A DNA stretch of 8,249 nt from Bacteroidales bacterium (GCA_012728155.1 JAAYFR010000448.1:1-8249); one strand, 5' to 3'; shown: positions 1 to 6,658, counted from the stretch's first letter. Notes: generated by a model from the letters alone, not told the origin. Translations and numbers: made by a program.

Positions 1-720
1 GATCTCCGGTTCATTTTCCCAGCAGTCGATTACCACTCCGGCAATATTTCCGTTATGGATCGCCTTTTTGAGTGCCTGATTGTCGGTGATGCCTCCCCGT
101 GCCGCATTGATGATAAACGGTTTTTTCTCTACCGATGTCAGGAATCGGTCATCTGCCAGATGATAGCTGTTGTGCCGGCCTGTTTTGGTCAAAGGTGTAT
201 GAAAAGTGATGATATCTGCCTCCCGTTGGATGGTTTCGATATCGGTGAAGAGTGCGGAGCCTTCCCGTTCTTCCCTTGGCGGGTCGTTGAGCAGTACCCG
301 CATCCCCAATTTTCTGCAGGCATCTTCCACTTTGCTTCCCACATTCCCCACGCCGACTATTCCAATTGTTTTTTCTTTCAGGGAGAATTGATGTTTGTCC
401 GCCAGATAGAGTAAGCAAGCTGTCAGATATTGCTCCACGGATGCGGCATTACAACCGGGTGCCGTACGCCATGCCACCCCATGGCTGTCGCACCATGCCG
501 TATCAATATGGTCGAAACCGATGGTGGCGGAACAGATCAGTTTCACATTGGTGCCGGAGAGTATCTCTTCACCGAAATGGGTGACGGTACGTACAATGAG
601 CGCATCCTTTTCTCTGATGGCTTCCCGGGTGAATTGATTCCCGGGAAGATATTCCACTTCGCCGAACTGTTCGGCAACCCCCTTCAAATAGGGGATATGT
701 GCGTCTGCGACAATTTTCAT
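1..720 (-). CDS. pdxB: Erythronate-4-phosphate dehydrogenase, 3' end cut by window edge
   Basis: NAD-dependent cytosolic dehydrogenase that oxidises 4-phospho-D-erythronate in the DXP-dependent route to pyridoxal 5'-phosphate. The first 240 residues are visible, from an ATG at 720 to the window edge; the family is about 350-380 residues long. The start MKIVADAHIPYLKGV is typical of PdxB rather than of SerA-type relatives. The Rossmann motif GVGNVG lies at residues 123-128. The substrate/catalytic Arg of NAARGG is residue 208 and the Glu of WENEP is residue 237, matching the known Arg208 and Glu237; the catalytic His (about 254) lies outside the window. The gene starts 33 bases after the stop of the transhydrogenase large subunit on the same strand, so co-transcription is likely. 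There is no clear Shine-Dalgarno site. The short A-rich repeat AAAGAAT AAAGAAT fills the intergenic gap. SerA or another 2-hydroxyacid dehydrogenase is the alternative, but the N-terminus argues against it. Confidence 0.93.
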   Translation of the reverse strand, partial: MKIVADAHIPYLKGVAEQFGEVEYLPGNQFTREAIREKDALIVRTVTHFGEEILSGTNVKLICSATIGFDHIDTAWCDSHGVAWRTAPGCNAASVEQYLTACLLYLADKHQFSLKEKTIGIVGVGNVGSKVEDACRKLGMRVLLNDPPREEREGSALFTDIETIQREADIITFHTPLTKTGRHNSYHLADDRFLTSVEKKPFIINAARGGITDNQALKKAIHNGNIAGVVIDCWENEPEI

Positions 721-753
721 ACTATATTTAAAGTAAAGAATAAAGAATAAAGA

Positions 754-2277
754 TTAATCTGTTGATTTACTGATGTGTTGATGAGTTGATTCATCATCAA
801 ATCGTTCAATCATCCTATCAGAGAGGTGCTGGTCCATTGCTTTGGCGGCCTTTCTGCCGTCGCCCATGGCAAGAATGACCGTCGCCCCTCCCCGTACGAT
901 ATCCCCTCCGGCGAAGATCATCTCGTCGGCAGTCTGCATGGTGTCGCTATTGACCACGATGGTGCCCCAGGTGGTGACTTCCAACCCATCAAATGTCTGC
1001 GGAATCAATGGGTTGGGGGAGACGCCCACGCTGACGATCACTTCGTCCACTTCCAGCCAGGCTGTATCACCTTCGATTGGCACAGGACGGCGGCGTCCCG
1101 ATTGGTCCGGTGTGCCTAATTCCATACGCTGCAGCAGCATCTTCTGCACGCGTCCACGCTCGTCGCCTTCGTAGCGGAGAGGGTTGTGCAGGGTGTAGAA
1201 CTCGATTCCTTCCTCTTTGGCATGTTTGATCTCTTCCACGCGGGCGGGCATCTCCTCTTCGGAGCGGCGATAGATGATCATCGCCCTCTCGGCACCGAGC
1301 CGTCGTGCCGTACGCACCGCATCCATAGCGGTATTGCCACCACCCACCACCGCCACTCTCTTTCCTTTGTAGACCGGGGTGTCGCTCTCCGGATCGGCTG
1401 CCTGCATAAGGTTCACCCGGGTGAGGTATTCATTGCACGACATGACGCCTATCAGGTTTTCACCCGGTATATTCATAAAGTTGGGCAACCCGGCGCCACT
1501 TCCCACGAAAATGGCCTTAAATCCATCGGCTTTGAGATCTTCCTGTGAAATGGTCTTTCCCACAATACAGTTGGTTTCGAATTGTACCCCCATCTTTCTC
1601 AGTCCATCGATCTCGATATCCACAATATCGTTGGGCAGACGGAATTCGGGAATACCATAACGAAGCACGCCCCCCAGTTCGTGGAGCGCTTCAAAGACGG
1701 TGACATCATATCCCAGTTTTACCATATCACCGGCAAAGGCGAGACCGGCCGGTCCGGAGCCTACGACAGCGATCTTGATGCCGTTGGAGGGAGCCGTCTC
1801 AGGAATGGAGATATTGCCGCTCAACCGCTCGTAATCGGCTGCAAACCGCTCTAAATGGCCAATGGCGACCGGCTCTTTCTTTAATTTTAGCCTATAGAAA
1901 CATTGGCTTTCACACTGCCGCTCCTGTGGGCATACGCGACCGCAGACAGCGGGTAGGGCACTGGTCTCTTTCAGTGTTTTGGCTGCTTCCAAGAACTCGC
2001 CCCGCTCAATGTTCTTGATAAATTTGGGAATATTGATCTCGACGGGACAGCCGCTAATGCAAGTAGGATCCACACAATCGAGGCAGCGGTGCGACTCATT
2101 GACAGCCAGCTCGACGGTCAATCCCAAGTTGACTTCGTCATAGCTGCGGCTGCGCACTACGGGATCCACTTCAGGCATCTTCCCCCTTGGAATTGAAACC
2201 CGCTCTTTGGTTTTTACCGACTTGCGAAGTGTTTCGCGCCACTCCTGTGCCCGTTCCTCTTTCAGATATTCACTCAT
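754..2277 (-). CDS. nfnB: NfnB-type large subunit of ferredoxin:NAD(P)+ transhydrogenase (GltD-like flavoprotein)
   Basis: A 507-residue cytosolic iron-sulfur flavoprotein often annotated as NADPH-dependent glutamate synthase small chain. The N-terminal domain has two cysteine groups for [4Fe-4S] clusters: C65, C68, C73, C77 and C112, C116, C122, C126. The FAD site GSGPAG is at 173-178, the NADP-binding GGGNTAMDA at 312-320, and the C-terminal flavin-contact GGD at 457-459. With the PyrK-like subunit encoded 42 bases upstream it forms the NfnAB pair. In characterised species this complex uses flavin-based electron bifurcation to couple NADPH oxidation to reduction of NAD+ and ferredoxin, or the reverse. 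The absence of a GltB large subunit supports Nfn over glutamate synthase. The last 20 or so residues are a polar tail beyond the usual end of the fold, encoded by GTTGAT-rich repeat-like DNA. The direction of catalysis in this organism is inferred, not seen. Confidence 0.9.
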   Translation of the reverse strand: MSEYLKEERAQEWRETLRKSVKTKERVSIPRGKMPEVDPVVRSRSYDEVNLGLTVELAVNESHRCLDCVDPTCISGCPVEINIPKFIKNIERGEFLEAAKTLKETSALPAVCGRVCPQERQCESQCFYRLKLKKEPVAIGHLERFAADYERLSGNISIPETAPSNGIKIAVVGSGPAGLAFAGDMVKLGYDVTVFEALHELGGVLRYGIPEFRLPNDIVDIEIDGLRKMGVQFETNCIVGKTISQEDLKADGFKAIFVGSGAGLPNFMNIPGENLIGVMSCNEYLTRVNLMQAADPESDTPVYKGKRVAVVGGGNTAMDAVRTARRLGAERAMIIYRRSEEEMPARVEEIKHAKEEGIEFYTLHNPLRYEGDERGRVQKMLLQRMELGTPDQSGRRRPVPIEGDTAWLEVDEVIVSVGVSPNPLIPQTFDGLEVTTWGTIVVNSDTMQTADEMIFAGGDIVRGGATVILAMGDGRKAAKAMDQHLSDRMIERFDDESTHQHISKSTD

Positions 2278-2319
2278 ATATTGTTATTCAAAAAAAACTC
2301 TTTTCTCTTTTTCCTTTTC

Positions 2320-3105
2320 TCACTTGTCATACGCTTTCAGCCGCATCAACATCTCGTCGAAATCCACCTGATGGGCATCAAATTCGGGGCCGTCGACACA
2401 AACAAACCGGGTTTGTCCACCTACCGTAACGCGGCATGCACCGCACATCCCTGTGCCGTCCACCATAATCGTATTGAGTGATGCCACGGTAGGGAGATCA
2501 TATTTCTTGGTCAGTATCGACACGAACTTCATCATGATTGCCGGGCCGATGGTGACACACAGATCTACTTTCTCGCGCAGGATCACTTTCTCCACGCCGG
2601 CGGTGATCAACCCTTTCTCACCGTACGAACCATCGTCGGTCATGACAATCACTTCGTCGGAATGTTCCTTCACCTGGTTTTCAAGGATAATCAGCTCCTT
2701 CGTGCGGGCGGCAAGCACCGAAACTACCCTGTTACCCGCTGCTTTCATGGCCCTTATGATGGGCAACATAGGCGCTATGCCCACCCCGCCCGCTGCACAG
2801 ACAACTGTCCCGAAATGTTCGATATGGGTAGCTTTTCCTAATGGACCCACCATGTCGGTGATATAATCTCCGGCATTGAGTGCGCATACTTTCTGCGATG
2901 ACTTCCCTACATTTTGAATTACCAGGGTGATGGTGCCTTTTTTCAGATCGGCATCGGCAATGGTGTAGGGTATCCGTTCCCCCTTTTTTCCCACGCGTAC
3001 GATCACGAAATGGCCTGCTTTGCGACTTTTGGCAATGAGAGGGGCTTCCACTTCAAATTTGACCACCCTGTCGGACAGGTATTCTTTCGAAACGATTTTG
3101 TTCAT
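2320..3105 (-). CDS. nfnA: NfnA-type small subunit, FAD/NAD and [2Fe-2S] (PyrK-like)
   Basis: A 261-residue ferredoxin-NADP reductase-fold protein, also annotated as sulfide dehydrogenase or dihydroorotate dehydrogenase electron-transfer subunit. Residues 1-95 are the FAD-binding barrel with the flavin motif RIPYTIA at 44-50. Residues 98-210 are the nucleotide-binding domain with AAGGVGIAPM at 104-113. The C-terminal cluster motif has Asp216, Cys221, Cys224 and Cys236. PyrK has a Cys at the first of these positions; Asp there agrees with the Asp/3-Cys ligation I recall for NfnA. The gene is first in the operon, followed after 42 bases by nfnB, which supports the bifurcating transhydrogenase assignment. 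The start ATG at 3105 follows a -7 box on the same strand. No pyrD is adjacent, so a dihydroorotate dehydrogenase role is less likely. Confidence 0.9.
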   Translation of the reverse strand: MNKIVSKEYLSDRVVKFEVEAPLIAKSRKAGHFVIVRVGKKGERIPYTIADADLKKGTITLVIQNVGKSSQKVCALNAGDYITDMVGPLGKATHIEHFGTVVCAAGGVGIAPMLPIIRAMKAAGNRVVSVLAARTKELIILENQVKEHSDEVIVMTDDGSYGEKGLITAGVEKVILREKVDLCVTIGPAIMMKFVSILTKKYDLPTVASLNTIMVDGTGMCGACRVTVGGQTRFVCVDGPEFDAHQVDFDEMLMRLKAYDK

Positions 3106-3132
3106 GCTGAGTTGGATTCTTTAATCGGAGTA

Positions 3133-3163
3133 CAAAAATAGACTATTTTAGGGGTTTGTAAAA
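3133..3163 (-). promoter_or_regulatory. Promoter of the nfnAB-pdxB operon
   Basis: On the minus strand TATTTTTG (3133-3140) matches the Bacteroidetes -7 consensus TAnnTTTG exactly. TTTT at 3160-3163, 19 bases upstream, matches three of four bases of the TTTG -33 box. The box lies 27 bases from the ATG of nfnA. This is a motif match only, with no transcript data. Confidence 0.6.
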
Positions 3164-3181
3164 GTAATTGGTGTACTTTTG
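3155..3181 (+). promoter_or_regulatory. Promoter of the DUF3472 gene
   Basis: TACTTTTG at 3174-3181 is an exact TAnnTTTG -7 box on the plus strand. A TTTG lies at 3155-3158, but the 15-base spacing is shorter than the usual 17-23, so the -33 element is uncertain. It overlaps the minus-strand -33 element of nfnA, so the two divergent promoters may interfere. Confidence 0.5.
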
Positions 3182-3191
3182 TAGCACTCTT

Positions 3192-3208
3192 GAGCTGTTT
3201 TACAGCTC
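3192..3208 (+). promoter_or_regulatory. Perfect 7-bp hairpin in the 5' leader
   Basis: GAGCTGT, loop TTT, ACAGCTC: a perfect inverted repeat about 10 bases downstream of the -7 box and about 50 bases before the start codon of the DUF3472 gene. It could be an RNA stem in the leader or an operator. There is no T-run after it, so it is not a typical terminator. Function unknown. Confidence 0.3.
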
Positions 3209-3259
3209 TCTTCTCAGAACGATATCAATTATTTGCCCACATCTCAAGTTCAATATGAA

Positions 3260-4546
3260 ATGAATAACAAACTACCCCTTTTCCTTCTCATTCTCTTTTT
3301 TACATCTCATTTATCGGCCAAAGAGGCCAGCAAGAAAGAGGTGCGGCTGAGTGGAAACGCCTATGTCACAGCACATCGCGATGGTGCTAAAATCGGTCGC
3401 AACGGTGTAGAGAAATGGACCGATCCCAAGAGCGAGATAAAGACCTATATCTATTTTTCGAAACCGCAAACGATACGGGTAACCGTCAATGGTACCCTGG
3501 GTGAAGGGAAATCGCGGATAAAGGTGGGTATAGGATCGCAGGGAGCGAAGTTGAGACAGAGCCAAAATATCAAACTGAATGCCGGCGAGTTTAAGGTGGA
3601 GCTGAAGCCTTTCCGCCTTGTTGAAGCGGGTTATGCAGCAATCACTTTGCAAGGTGTGTCGAAAACGGGAAGTGATTTTGGCGAAATTAAATCGTTGACC
3701 ATTGAAAGTGATGATGAGAAGATGGTTTTTGTAGATGATTTTGCCGACTATTGGGGACGTCGTGGCCCTTCGGTACACCTCTCCTATACCATGCCCGAAG
3801 ATAGTGTTGAATGGTTTTATAACGAAGTAACGGTTCCCCTGCACAATGATGTGATAGGGAGCTATTATATGGCAAACGGGTTTGGAGAGGGCTATTTCGG
3901 GATGCAGTGCAATTCTGAAAATGAACGGAGGGTTCTTTTTTCGGTCTGGAGCCCGTTTGAAACGCAAGATCCTACGCTTATTCCCGATAGCATGAAAATT
4001 GTGATGCTGAAGAGGGGAGAGGATGTCTATACCGGAGAATTTGGTAATGAAGGGTCGGGTGGTCAGAGCTACTTGCGTTACCCATGGAAAATAGCCAATA
4101 GCTATCGTTTTCTTACCCGGATAATTCCCGACGGTAAAGGGAATACGGTGTACACCTCCTGGTTTTATGCGCCCGAAGAGGGGCAGTGGCGGCTTATCGC
4201 TTCATTCCTTCGTCCGAAAACCAATACCTACTCCACGCGAGCACACTCTTTTCTGGAGAATTTCAATCCCGAACAGGGATATCTTACGCGGATGGTCTTT
4301 TTTGGGAATCAGTGGTTTCGTACCAAATCGGGTGAGTGGATTCCGGGAACAGAAAGCTCCTTTACTTATGATGCTACGGCAAGGGCGGGTGCCCGTATCG
4401 ATTATCAGGGAGGATATGATTCATATTCAAATCGCTTTTTCCTGAAAAACTGCGGCTTCTTCCATGATGCTACCCGGTTTCATTCCAAATTTCATAAGAG
4501 AGCCGGCAATCAACCGCCGGAGATAGATTTTGACAGGCTACCTTGA
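3260..4546 (+). CDS. Secreted DUF5077/DUF3472 domain protein
   Basis: A 428-residue exported protein. I chose the ATG at 3260 because it puts a classic signal peptide at the very N-terminus: MNNK, a hydrophobic core LPLFLLILFF, and a signal peptidase I-like site after Ala20 (HLSA/KEAS). An in-frame TTG at 3233 would add nine residues and is less likely. Residues of about 25-150 resemble the beta-rich DUF5077 region, and 165-425 the DUF3472 domain, rich in Trp, Tyr and Gly (for example DYWGRRGPSVHLSYTMP and FMNP-less FLENFNPEQGYLTRM). There is no lipobox cysteine, so it is probably periplasmic or secreted rather than a lipoprotein. Such proteins occur widely in Bacteroidetes, often with glycan-related genes, but no catalytic activity is established and none is claimed here. 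Transcription is divergent from nfnA. Confidence 0.88.
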   Translation: MNNKLPLFLLILFFTSHLSAKEASKKEVRLSGNAYVTAHRDGAKIGRNGVEKWTDPKSEIKTYIYFSKPQTIRVTVNGTLGEGKSRIKVGIGSQGAKLRQSQNIKLNAGEFKVELKPFRLVEAGYAAITLQGVSKTGSDFGEIKSLTIESDDEKMVFVDDFADYWGRRGPSVHLSYTMPEDSVEWFYNEVTVPLHNDVIGSYYMANGFGEGYFGMQCNSENERRVLFSVWSPFETQDPTLIPDSMKIVMLKRGEDVYTGEFGNEGSGGQSYLRYPWKIANSYRFLTRIIPDGKGNTVYTSWFYAPEEGQWRLIASFLRPKTNTYSTRAHSFLENFNPEQGYLTRMVFFGNQWFRTKSGEWIPGTESSFTYDATARAGARIDYQGGYDSYSNRFFLKNCGFFHDATRFHSKFHKRAGNQPPEIDFDRLP

Positions 4547-4630
4547 AGATGATTCAGTATGCTTTGGATCGCTTATCTATAGGGTGGAACTTGAGAAGTG
4601 CAAGAATTGAATCTGATTCTGGACGCTGGT

Positions 4631-4661
4631 TTTTTTCTTTTACTGAAAATCACTATCTTTG
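4631..4661 (+). promoter_or_regulatory. Promoter for ssrA
   Basis: TATCTTTG at 4654-4661 is an exact TAnnTTTG box. A T-run at 4630-4636 provides a TTTT -33-like element 19 bases upstream. It would give a tmRNA precursor with a 5' leader of roughly 105 nt, to be removed by RNase P at 4775. A weaker box CATTTTTG at 4696-4703 is the alternative. The stretch 4547-4774 holds nothing else that I can support. Confidence 0.5.
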
Positions 4662-4774
4662 TATCGGAAAAGTAAAAAAAATATTGTTATTGAGGCATTT
4701 TTGCTGCCAGAGCGTCACTTCTCTGTTGGATGACATTTTTTTTCTGCTGATTATCAGATAGTTCTTTACAATAT

Positions 4775-5172
4775 GGGGTTGACCGGTTTTGACAGCGGGT
4801 AGAAGAGGTTTGTAAGCATGCAGTGCGTTGTCGGTTTGCACTTTAATCTCAAACGGCAAACCATTAACTGGCAATAATAATTACGCTCTTGCTGCGTGAT
4901 CGAAGTATAGTAGATCAATCGCTTAATTCCGCCATTAGATGGCAGAACAAGACATCACCCGGAAGCTGTGGCTTCGAAGCATTCCGATCAGGTGGTGCAG
5001 ACAAATCGGAGATAGGATAGGTGAGGCTTCGGCACCTTTCCGAAATTAAGAAGATAAGGATGGAGTATGGTGGCTTCAGTCGCGCTCCCTCCCGACAACC
5101 AAAATGAAGATAAGCATGTAGAAAGCAGATTGCTTCCTCGTTTGGACGAGGGTTCGACTCCCTCCAACTCCA
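4775..5172 (+). ncRNA. ssrA: Transfer-messenger RNA (tmRNA)
   Basis: tmRNA rescues stalled ribosomes by trans-translation together with SmpB and marks the nascent chain for proteolysis. The 5' end GGGGTTG (4775-4781) pairs over 7 bp with CAACTCC (5165-5171). The third pair is G.U, the alanyl-tRNA synthetase identity element. The T-arm GAGGG-TTCGACT-CCCTC is at 5148-5164. The discriminator base is A5172 and the next bases are CAA, so the CCA end is not encoded and must be added by tRNA nucleotidyltransferase. The tag reading frame lies at 4870-4899. Internal sequences such as GTAAGCATGCAGTG and GACATCACCCGGAAGCTGT are familiar from Bacteroidales tmRNA. It is a one-piece form, 398 nt plus added CCA. 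The ends are set by the acceptor pairing. Confidence 0.96.
4870..4899 (+). other. tmRNA tag reading frame, GNNNYALAA
   Basis: GGC AAT AAT AAT TAC GCT CTT GCT GCG TGA reads Gly-Asn-Asn-Asn-Tyr-Ala-Leu-Ala-Ala-stop. With the alanine carried by tmRNA itself the added tag is (A)GNNNYALAA. The Gly resume codon and the NYALAA end fit Bacteroidales tags. The ALAA end is the usual ClpXP-type degradation signal. Confidence 0.92.
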
Positions 5173-5188
5173 CAATTAACATTGATAA

Positions 5189-5575
5189 TCAATGAATTAT
5201 AAATGAAACGCACGGTTTTACGCACGATATTTTAATATACGTGCGCTTTTTTTTGAGATATTCGAAGCGGTAGCGGTTTGATCTTTTTATAATCCTCCAG
5301 TTCCCAAGATGTCTCATGTCCAAGAAACGGGATTGCAAAGGAATATATGCCTGTACCTGAAATTTGCCGTTTACACCGGCAATACTGTAATCTGGGTTAC
5401 GGAGAGATGCTAATAATTTCCCGGAACCGGTGCCTATTTTTTCCCCTCTCCGTTTTACCGCCTTCAGGGAGGCTCCCTGTAATCGGATGTTTTTTTCGGC
5501 AATCAGGAGTTGTGGCCGGTAGATGTTTTCTACATCCCGATTAAGCACTTCCACCACGAATTCCGACTTTGTCAT
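5189..5575 (-). CDS. Conserved hypothetical protein, probably C-terminally altered
   Basis: A 128-residue reading frame from the ATG at 5575. In-frame TTG (5599) and ATG (5590) lie upstream, but MTKSEFVVEVLNRDVENIY looks like a natural start. The first 95 residues look like a real, charged, soluble protein with a basic region (KAVKRRGEKIGTGSGKLLASL, about 38-58) and a RFLDMRHLGNWRI segment at 83-95. I do not recognise the function; a phage-like or mobile-element origin is only an impression. After residue 95 the sequence becomes Lys/Arg- then Cys-rich and is encoded across the ssrA terminator on the opposite strand. A one-base slip at 5289-5294 would read RIYKKIKPLPLRIS and stop at 5232-5234. 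The original C-terminus may therefore have been lost or frameshifted. A near-consensus -7 box lies at 5610-5617. It converges on ssrA. Confidence 0.45.
   Translation of the reverse strand: MTKSEFVVEVLNRDVENIYRPQLLIAEKNIRLQGASLKAVKRRGEKIGTGSGKLLASLRNPDYSIAGVNGKFQVQAYIPLQSRFLDMRHLGNWRIIKRSNRYRFEYLKKKRTYIKISCVKPCVSFIIH
5221..5254 (+). terminator. Intrinsic terminator of ssrA
   Basis: CGCACG (5221-5226) pairs with CGTGCG (5240-5245) around an AT-rich palindromic centre that can extend the stem. A C and eight T residues (5247-5254) follow. A second copy of CGCACG lies just upstream (5209-5214) and could compete for pairing. The terminator ends the tmRNA precursor about 50-80 bases past the mature 3' end. 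Confidence 0.85.
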
Positions 5576-5609
5576 TTGCTCGGTGATCATATAATTCAAC
5601 TGTTTTGAG

Positions 5610-5640
5610 CAAGAATAGGAGGTATTCCATTTAGGGTAAA
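5610..5640 (-). promoter_or_regulatory. Promoter-like box ahead of the hypothetical gene at 5575
   Basis: TATTCTTG at 5610-5617 (minus strand) matches TAnnTTTG at all but one of the six fixed bases, with TTTA 19 bases upstream as a -33-like element. It would give a leader of about 30 nt before the ATG at 5575. The homologous position in the second copy of this cassette (7380-7387) is an exact TATTTTTG, which supports the element being real in the ancestor. Confidence 0.4.
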
Positions 5641-5644
5641 GGAC

Positions 5645-5674
5645 AAAAAAATCCCCGCCGGAATACCGGTGGGG
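5645..5674 (-). terminator. Intrinsic terminator of the 75-residue membrane protein gene
   Basis: A 9-bp hairpin CCCC-x-CCGG, loop of 4, CCGG-x-GGGG (5653-5674) is followed on the minus strand by a run of seven T (plus-strand A at 5645-5651). One internal pair is A.C on the minus transcript. It lies 24 bases after the TGA of the membrane-protein gene at 5699. Confidence 0.75.
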
Positions 5675-5698
5675 CGCAAATAACTAATTGAACAGGTA

Positions 5699-5926
5699 TC
5701 AAAGAGTAAGTATTAATATTAATATTAAGAGGGTCATTACCAGACAGGTGTAATAAACACCACGGCCAAAAGGAGAGTCCCAGTTGGTGGACACATGCTT
5801 TTTCATGTGGTACTGCATATCTACCTTTTCAAAATCGGGTTTGATGATGCCCTTTCCGTACCACATGACCCGAAAAATACCGAGAATAACGATAAAAAGA
5901 AGAATAAAGCAAATAATTAACCACAT
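5699..5926 (-). CDS. Small membrane protein, 75 residues, function unknown
   Basis: Two hydrophobic segments, residues 3-21 (LIICFILLFIVILGIFRVM) and about 57-75 (rich in Ile and Leu), flank a charged loop with GKGIIKPDFEKVDMQYHMKK and TNWDSPFGRGVYYT. It is probably a double-spanning inner-membrane protein. I do not recognise the family. A second copy at 7466-7693 has the same length with 47 of 75 identical positions by my own alignment; the loop motifs YG-GIIKPDFE-VDM and TNW--PFGR-VYYT are conserved, so the loop is likely the functional part. It has its own -7 boxes upstream and a strong terminator downstream, so it is probably monocistronic. The HicB gene lies upstream on the same strand beyond a terminator. 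Confidence 0.75.
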   Translation of the reverse strand: MWLIICFILLFIVILGIFRVMWYGKGIIKPDFEKVDMQYHMKKHVSTNWDSPFGRGVYYTCLVMTLLILILILTL

Positions 5927-5948
5927 AATCGTTTGTTTTTATTTTTTA

Positions 5949-5993
5949 CAAATGTATTGATATTTGTTATGAATTATATATGTGGCAAAGGTA
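5949..5993 (-). promoter_or_regulatory. Two candidate -7 boxes for the small membrane protein gene
   Basis: Minus-strand TACATTTG (5949-5956) and TACCTTTG (5986-5993) both match TAnnTTTG exactly. Neither has a convincing TTTG -33 element 17-23 bases upstream. In AT-rich DNA chance matches are expected, so one or both may be fortuitous. Confidence 0.4.
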
Positions 5994-6014
5994 ATTTAAT
6001 ATTTAAAAAGATGT

Positions 6015-6052
6015 GAAAAAAGTTAACCCGGAATTATTATTCCGAGTTAACT
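6015..6052 (-). terminator. Intrinsic terminator after hicB
   Basis: A 14-bp inverted repeat at 6021-6052 with a 4-base loop. The single irregular position (6028/6045) becomes a G.U pair in the minus-strand transcript. It is followed on that strand by six T (plus A at 6016-6021). It lies 40 bases past the hicB stop. A plus-strand reading has only a weaker T-run. Confidence 0.85.
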
Positions 6053-6092
6053 TGAGAATTTTTGGATGATTTTGAACGTGTGGTTATACCGA

Positions 6093-6509
6093 TCACACTA
6101 ATTGCACATCGGATAGCTCAGATCCGACTTTATGTAATGCGGCTTCTATTTTTTTCATTTGAGATTCGCTTATATAATTAGTTGTTCCACTTTTGTATTG
6201 ACGCAAAAGAGATGGATTAATTCCAACACGCGTAGCAAACTTGGAAATATTGATAAAATCGTAATAATCAAAGAAAGAAGCTATGTCGTATTTGTATTCA
6301 AAAGTGATCCCTTTTAACTCATCCGGAACTTCTTTGTTGTCTCCGGTGTATGAAACGATCATTTCGACTAATGAATTTTGAAAATCTTCTTTTGCTTCGA
6401 TAACTGTTTTACCTTCACCAATTATGGCGTGTTTCAATTCGGGTGTGAAGATGCCAAACACACCATCCTTACCCTTTTCGATGAGAGCTATGGATCTATT
6501 CGTTTTCAT
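6093..6509 (-). CDS. hicB: HicB-type antitoxin with C-terminal helix-turn-helix
   Basis: 138 residues. Residues 1-75 form the HicB partial RNase H-like domain (IALIEKGKDGVFGIFTPEL ... GEGKTVIEAKEDFQNSLVEMI), which in the family covers and neutralises HicA. Residues 85-132 (FINISKFATRVGINPSLLRQ ... MKKIEAALHKV) look like an XRE-type helix-turn-helix for operator binding and autoregulation. It follows the hicA-like gene on the same strand, but after an unusually long gap of 169 bases. The terminator at 6015-6052 closes the unit. The assignment is by sequence pattern and by pairing with hicA. Confidence 0.85.
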   Translation of the reverse strand: MKTNRSIALIEKGKDGVFGIFTPELKHAIIGEGKTVIEAKEDFQNSLVEMIVSYTGDNKEVPDELKGITFEYKYDIASFFDYYDFINISKFATRVGINPSLLRQYKSGTTNYISESQMKKIEAALHKVGSELSDVQLV

Positions 6510-6547
6510 ACTTTTATTTTAAATAGTTATTAAACAGATGGGCTGCA

Positions 6548-6658
6548 TTAAAGAGGCGATGTATGTACTTGAATGATGATTTTTTGATAAAAATTTTTAT
6601 GAAAATCGCCGATTGCATCAAATGTGATTTGTTCTCTATTTTTGTTGTTTTCTTTCAT
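6548..6658 (-). CDS. Possible mini-ORF between hicA and hicB, 36 residues
   Basis: An ATG at 6658, 20 bases after the hicA stop, opens a 36-codon frame (begins MKENNKNREQITFDAIGDFH) ending at 6548, 38 bases before hicB. It could be a tiny third gene, a leader that couples translation to hicB, or chance in AT-rich DNA. It is not recognised. Confidence 0.2.
   Translation of the reverse strand: MKENNKNREQITFDAIGDFHKNFYQKIIIQVHTSPL

Larger units (their letters stand above)
5598..5926 (-). repeat. Dispersed repeat, copy 1 (gene, hairpin terminator and promoter box)
   Basis: This segment is repeated in the same orientation at 7368-7693. The shared parts, in minus-strand order, are a 75-codon gene, the segment GATACCTGTTCAA just past its stop, a CCGG-based hairpin with a T-run, and the ATACCTCCTAT core of a promoter-like region. 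Copy 1 keeps an open reading frame and a well-formed hairpin. Confidence 0.85.

Noticed and set aside
55..750. Plus-strand frames over 55-414, 366-584 and 430-750, and a minus-strand frame 149-418
   Set aside because: They overlap pdxB, whose minus-strand frame is open without stop from 720 to the edge and carries the NAD motif and catalytic residues. The alternatives have no family features.
3311..3967. A 218-codon minus-strand frame opposite the DUF3472 gene
   Set aside because: The plus-strand frame has a signal peptide and recognisable domains; the opposite frame is Arg/His/Ile-rich without motifs, as expected of a shadow.
4503..4520. CCGGC/GCCGG inverted repeat at the end of the DUF3472 gene
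   Set aside because: It lies inside the coding region with only four T after a gap; not a convincing terminator.
4543..4874. Short frames 4543-4761 (plus) and 4653-4874 (minus) over the ssrA leader and 5' end
   Set aside because: They overlap the tmRNA promoter and mature tmRNA and have no protein-like features.
4915..5182. Minus-strand frames across the tmRNA body (4915-5175, 4988-5182)
   Set aside because: These are antisense to tmRNA. Similar products are a well-known misannotation over tRNA-like genes.
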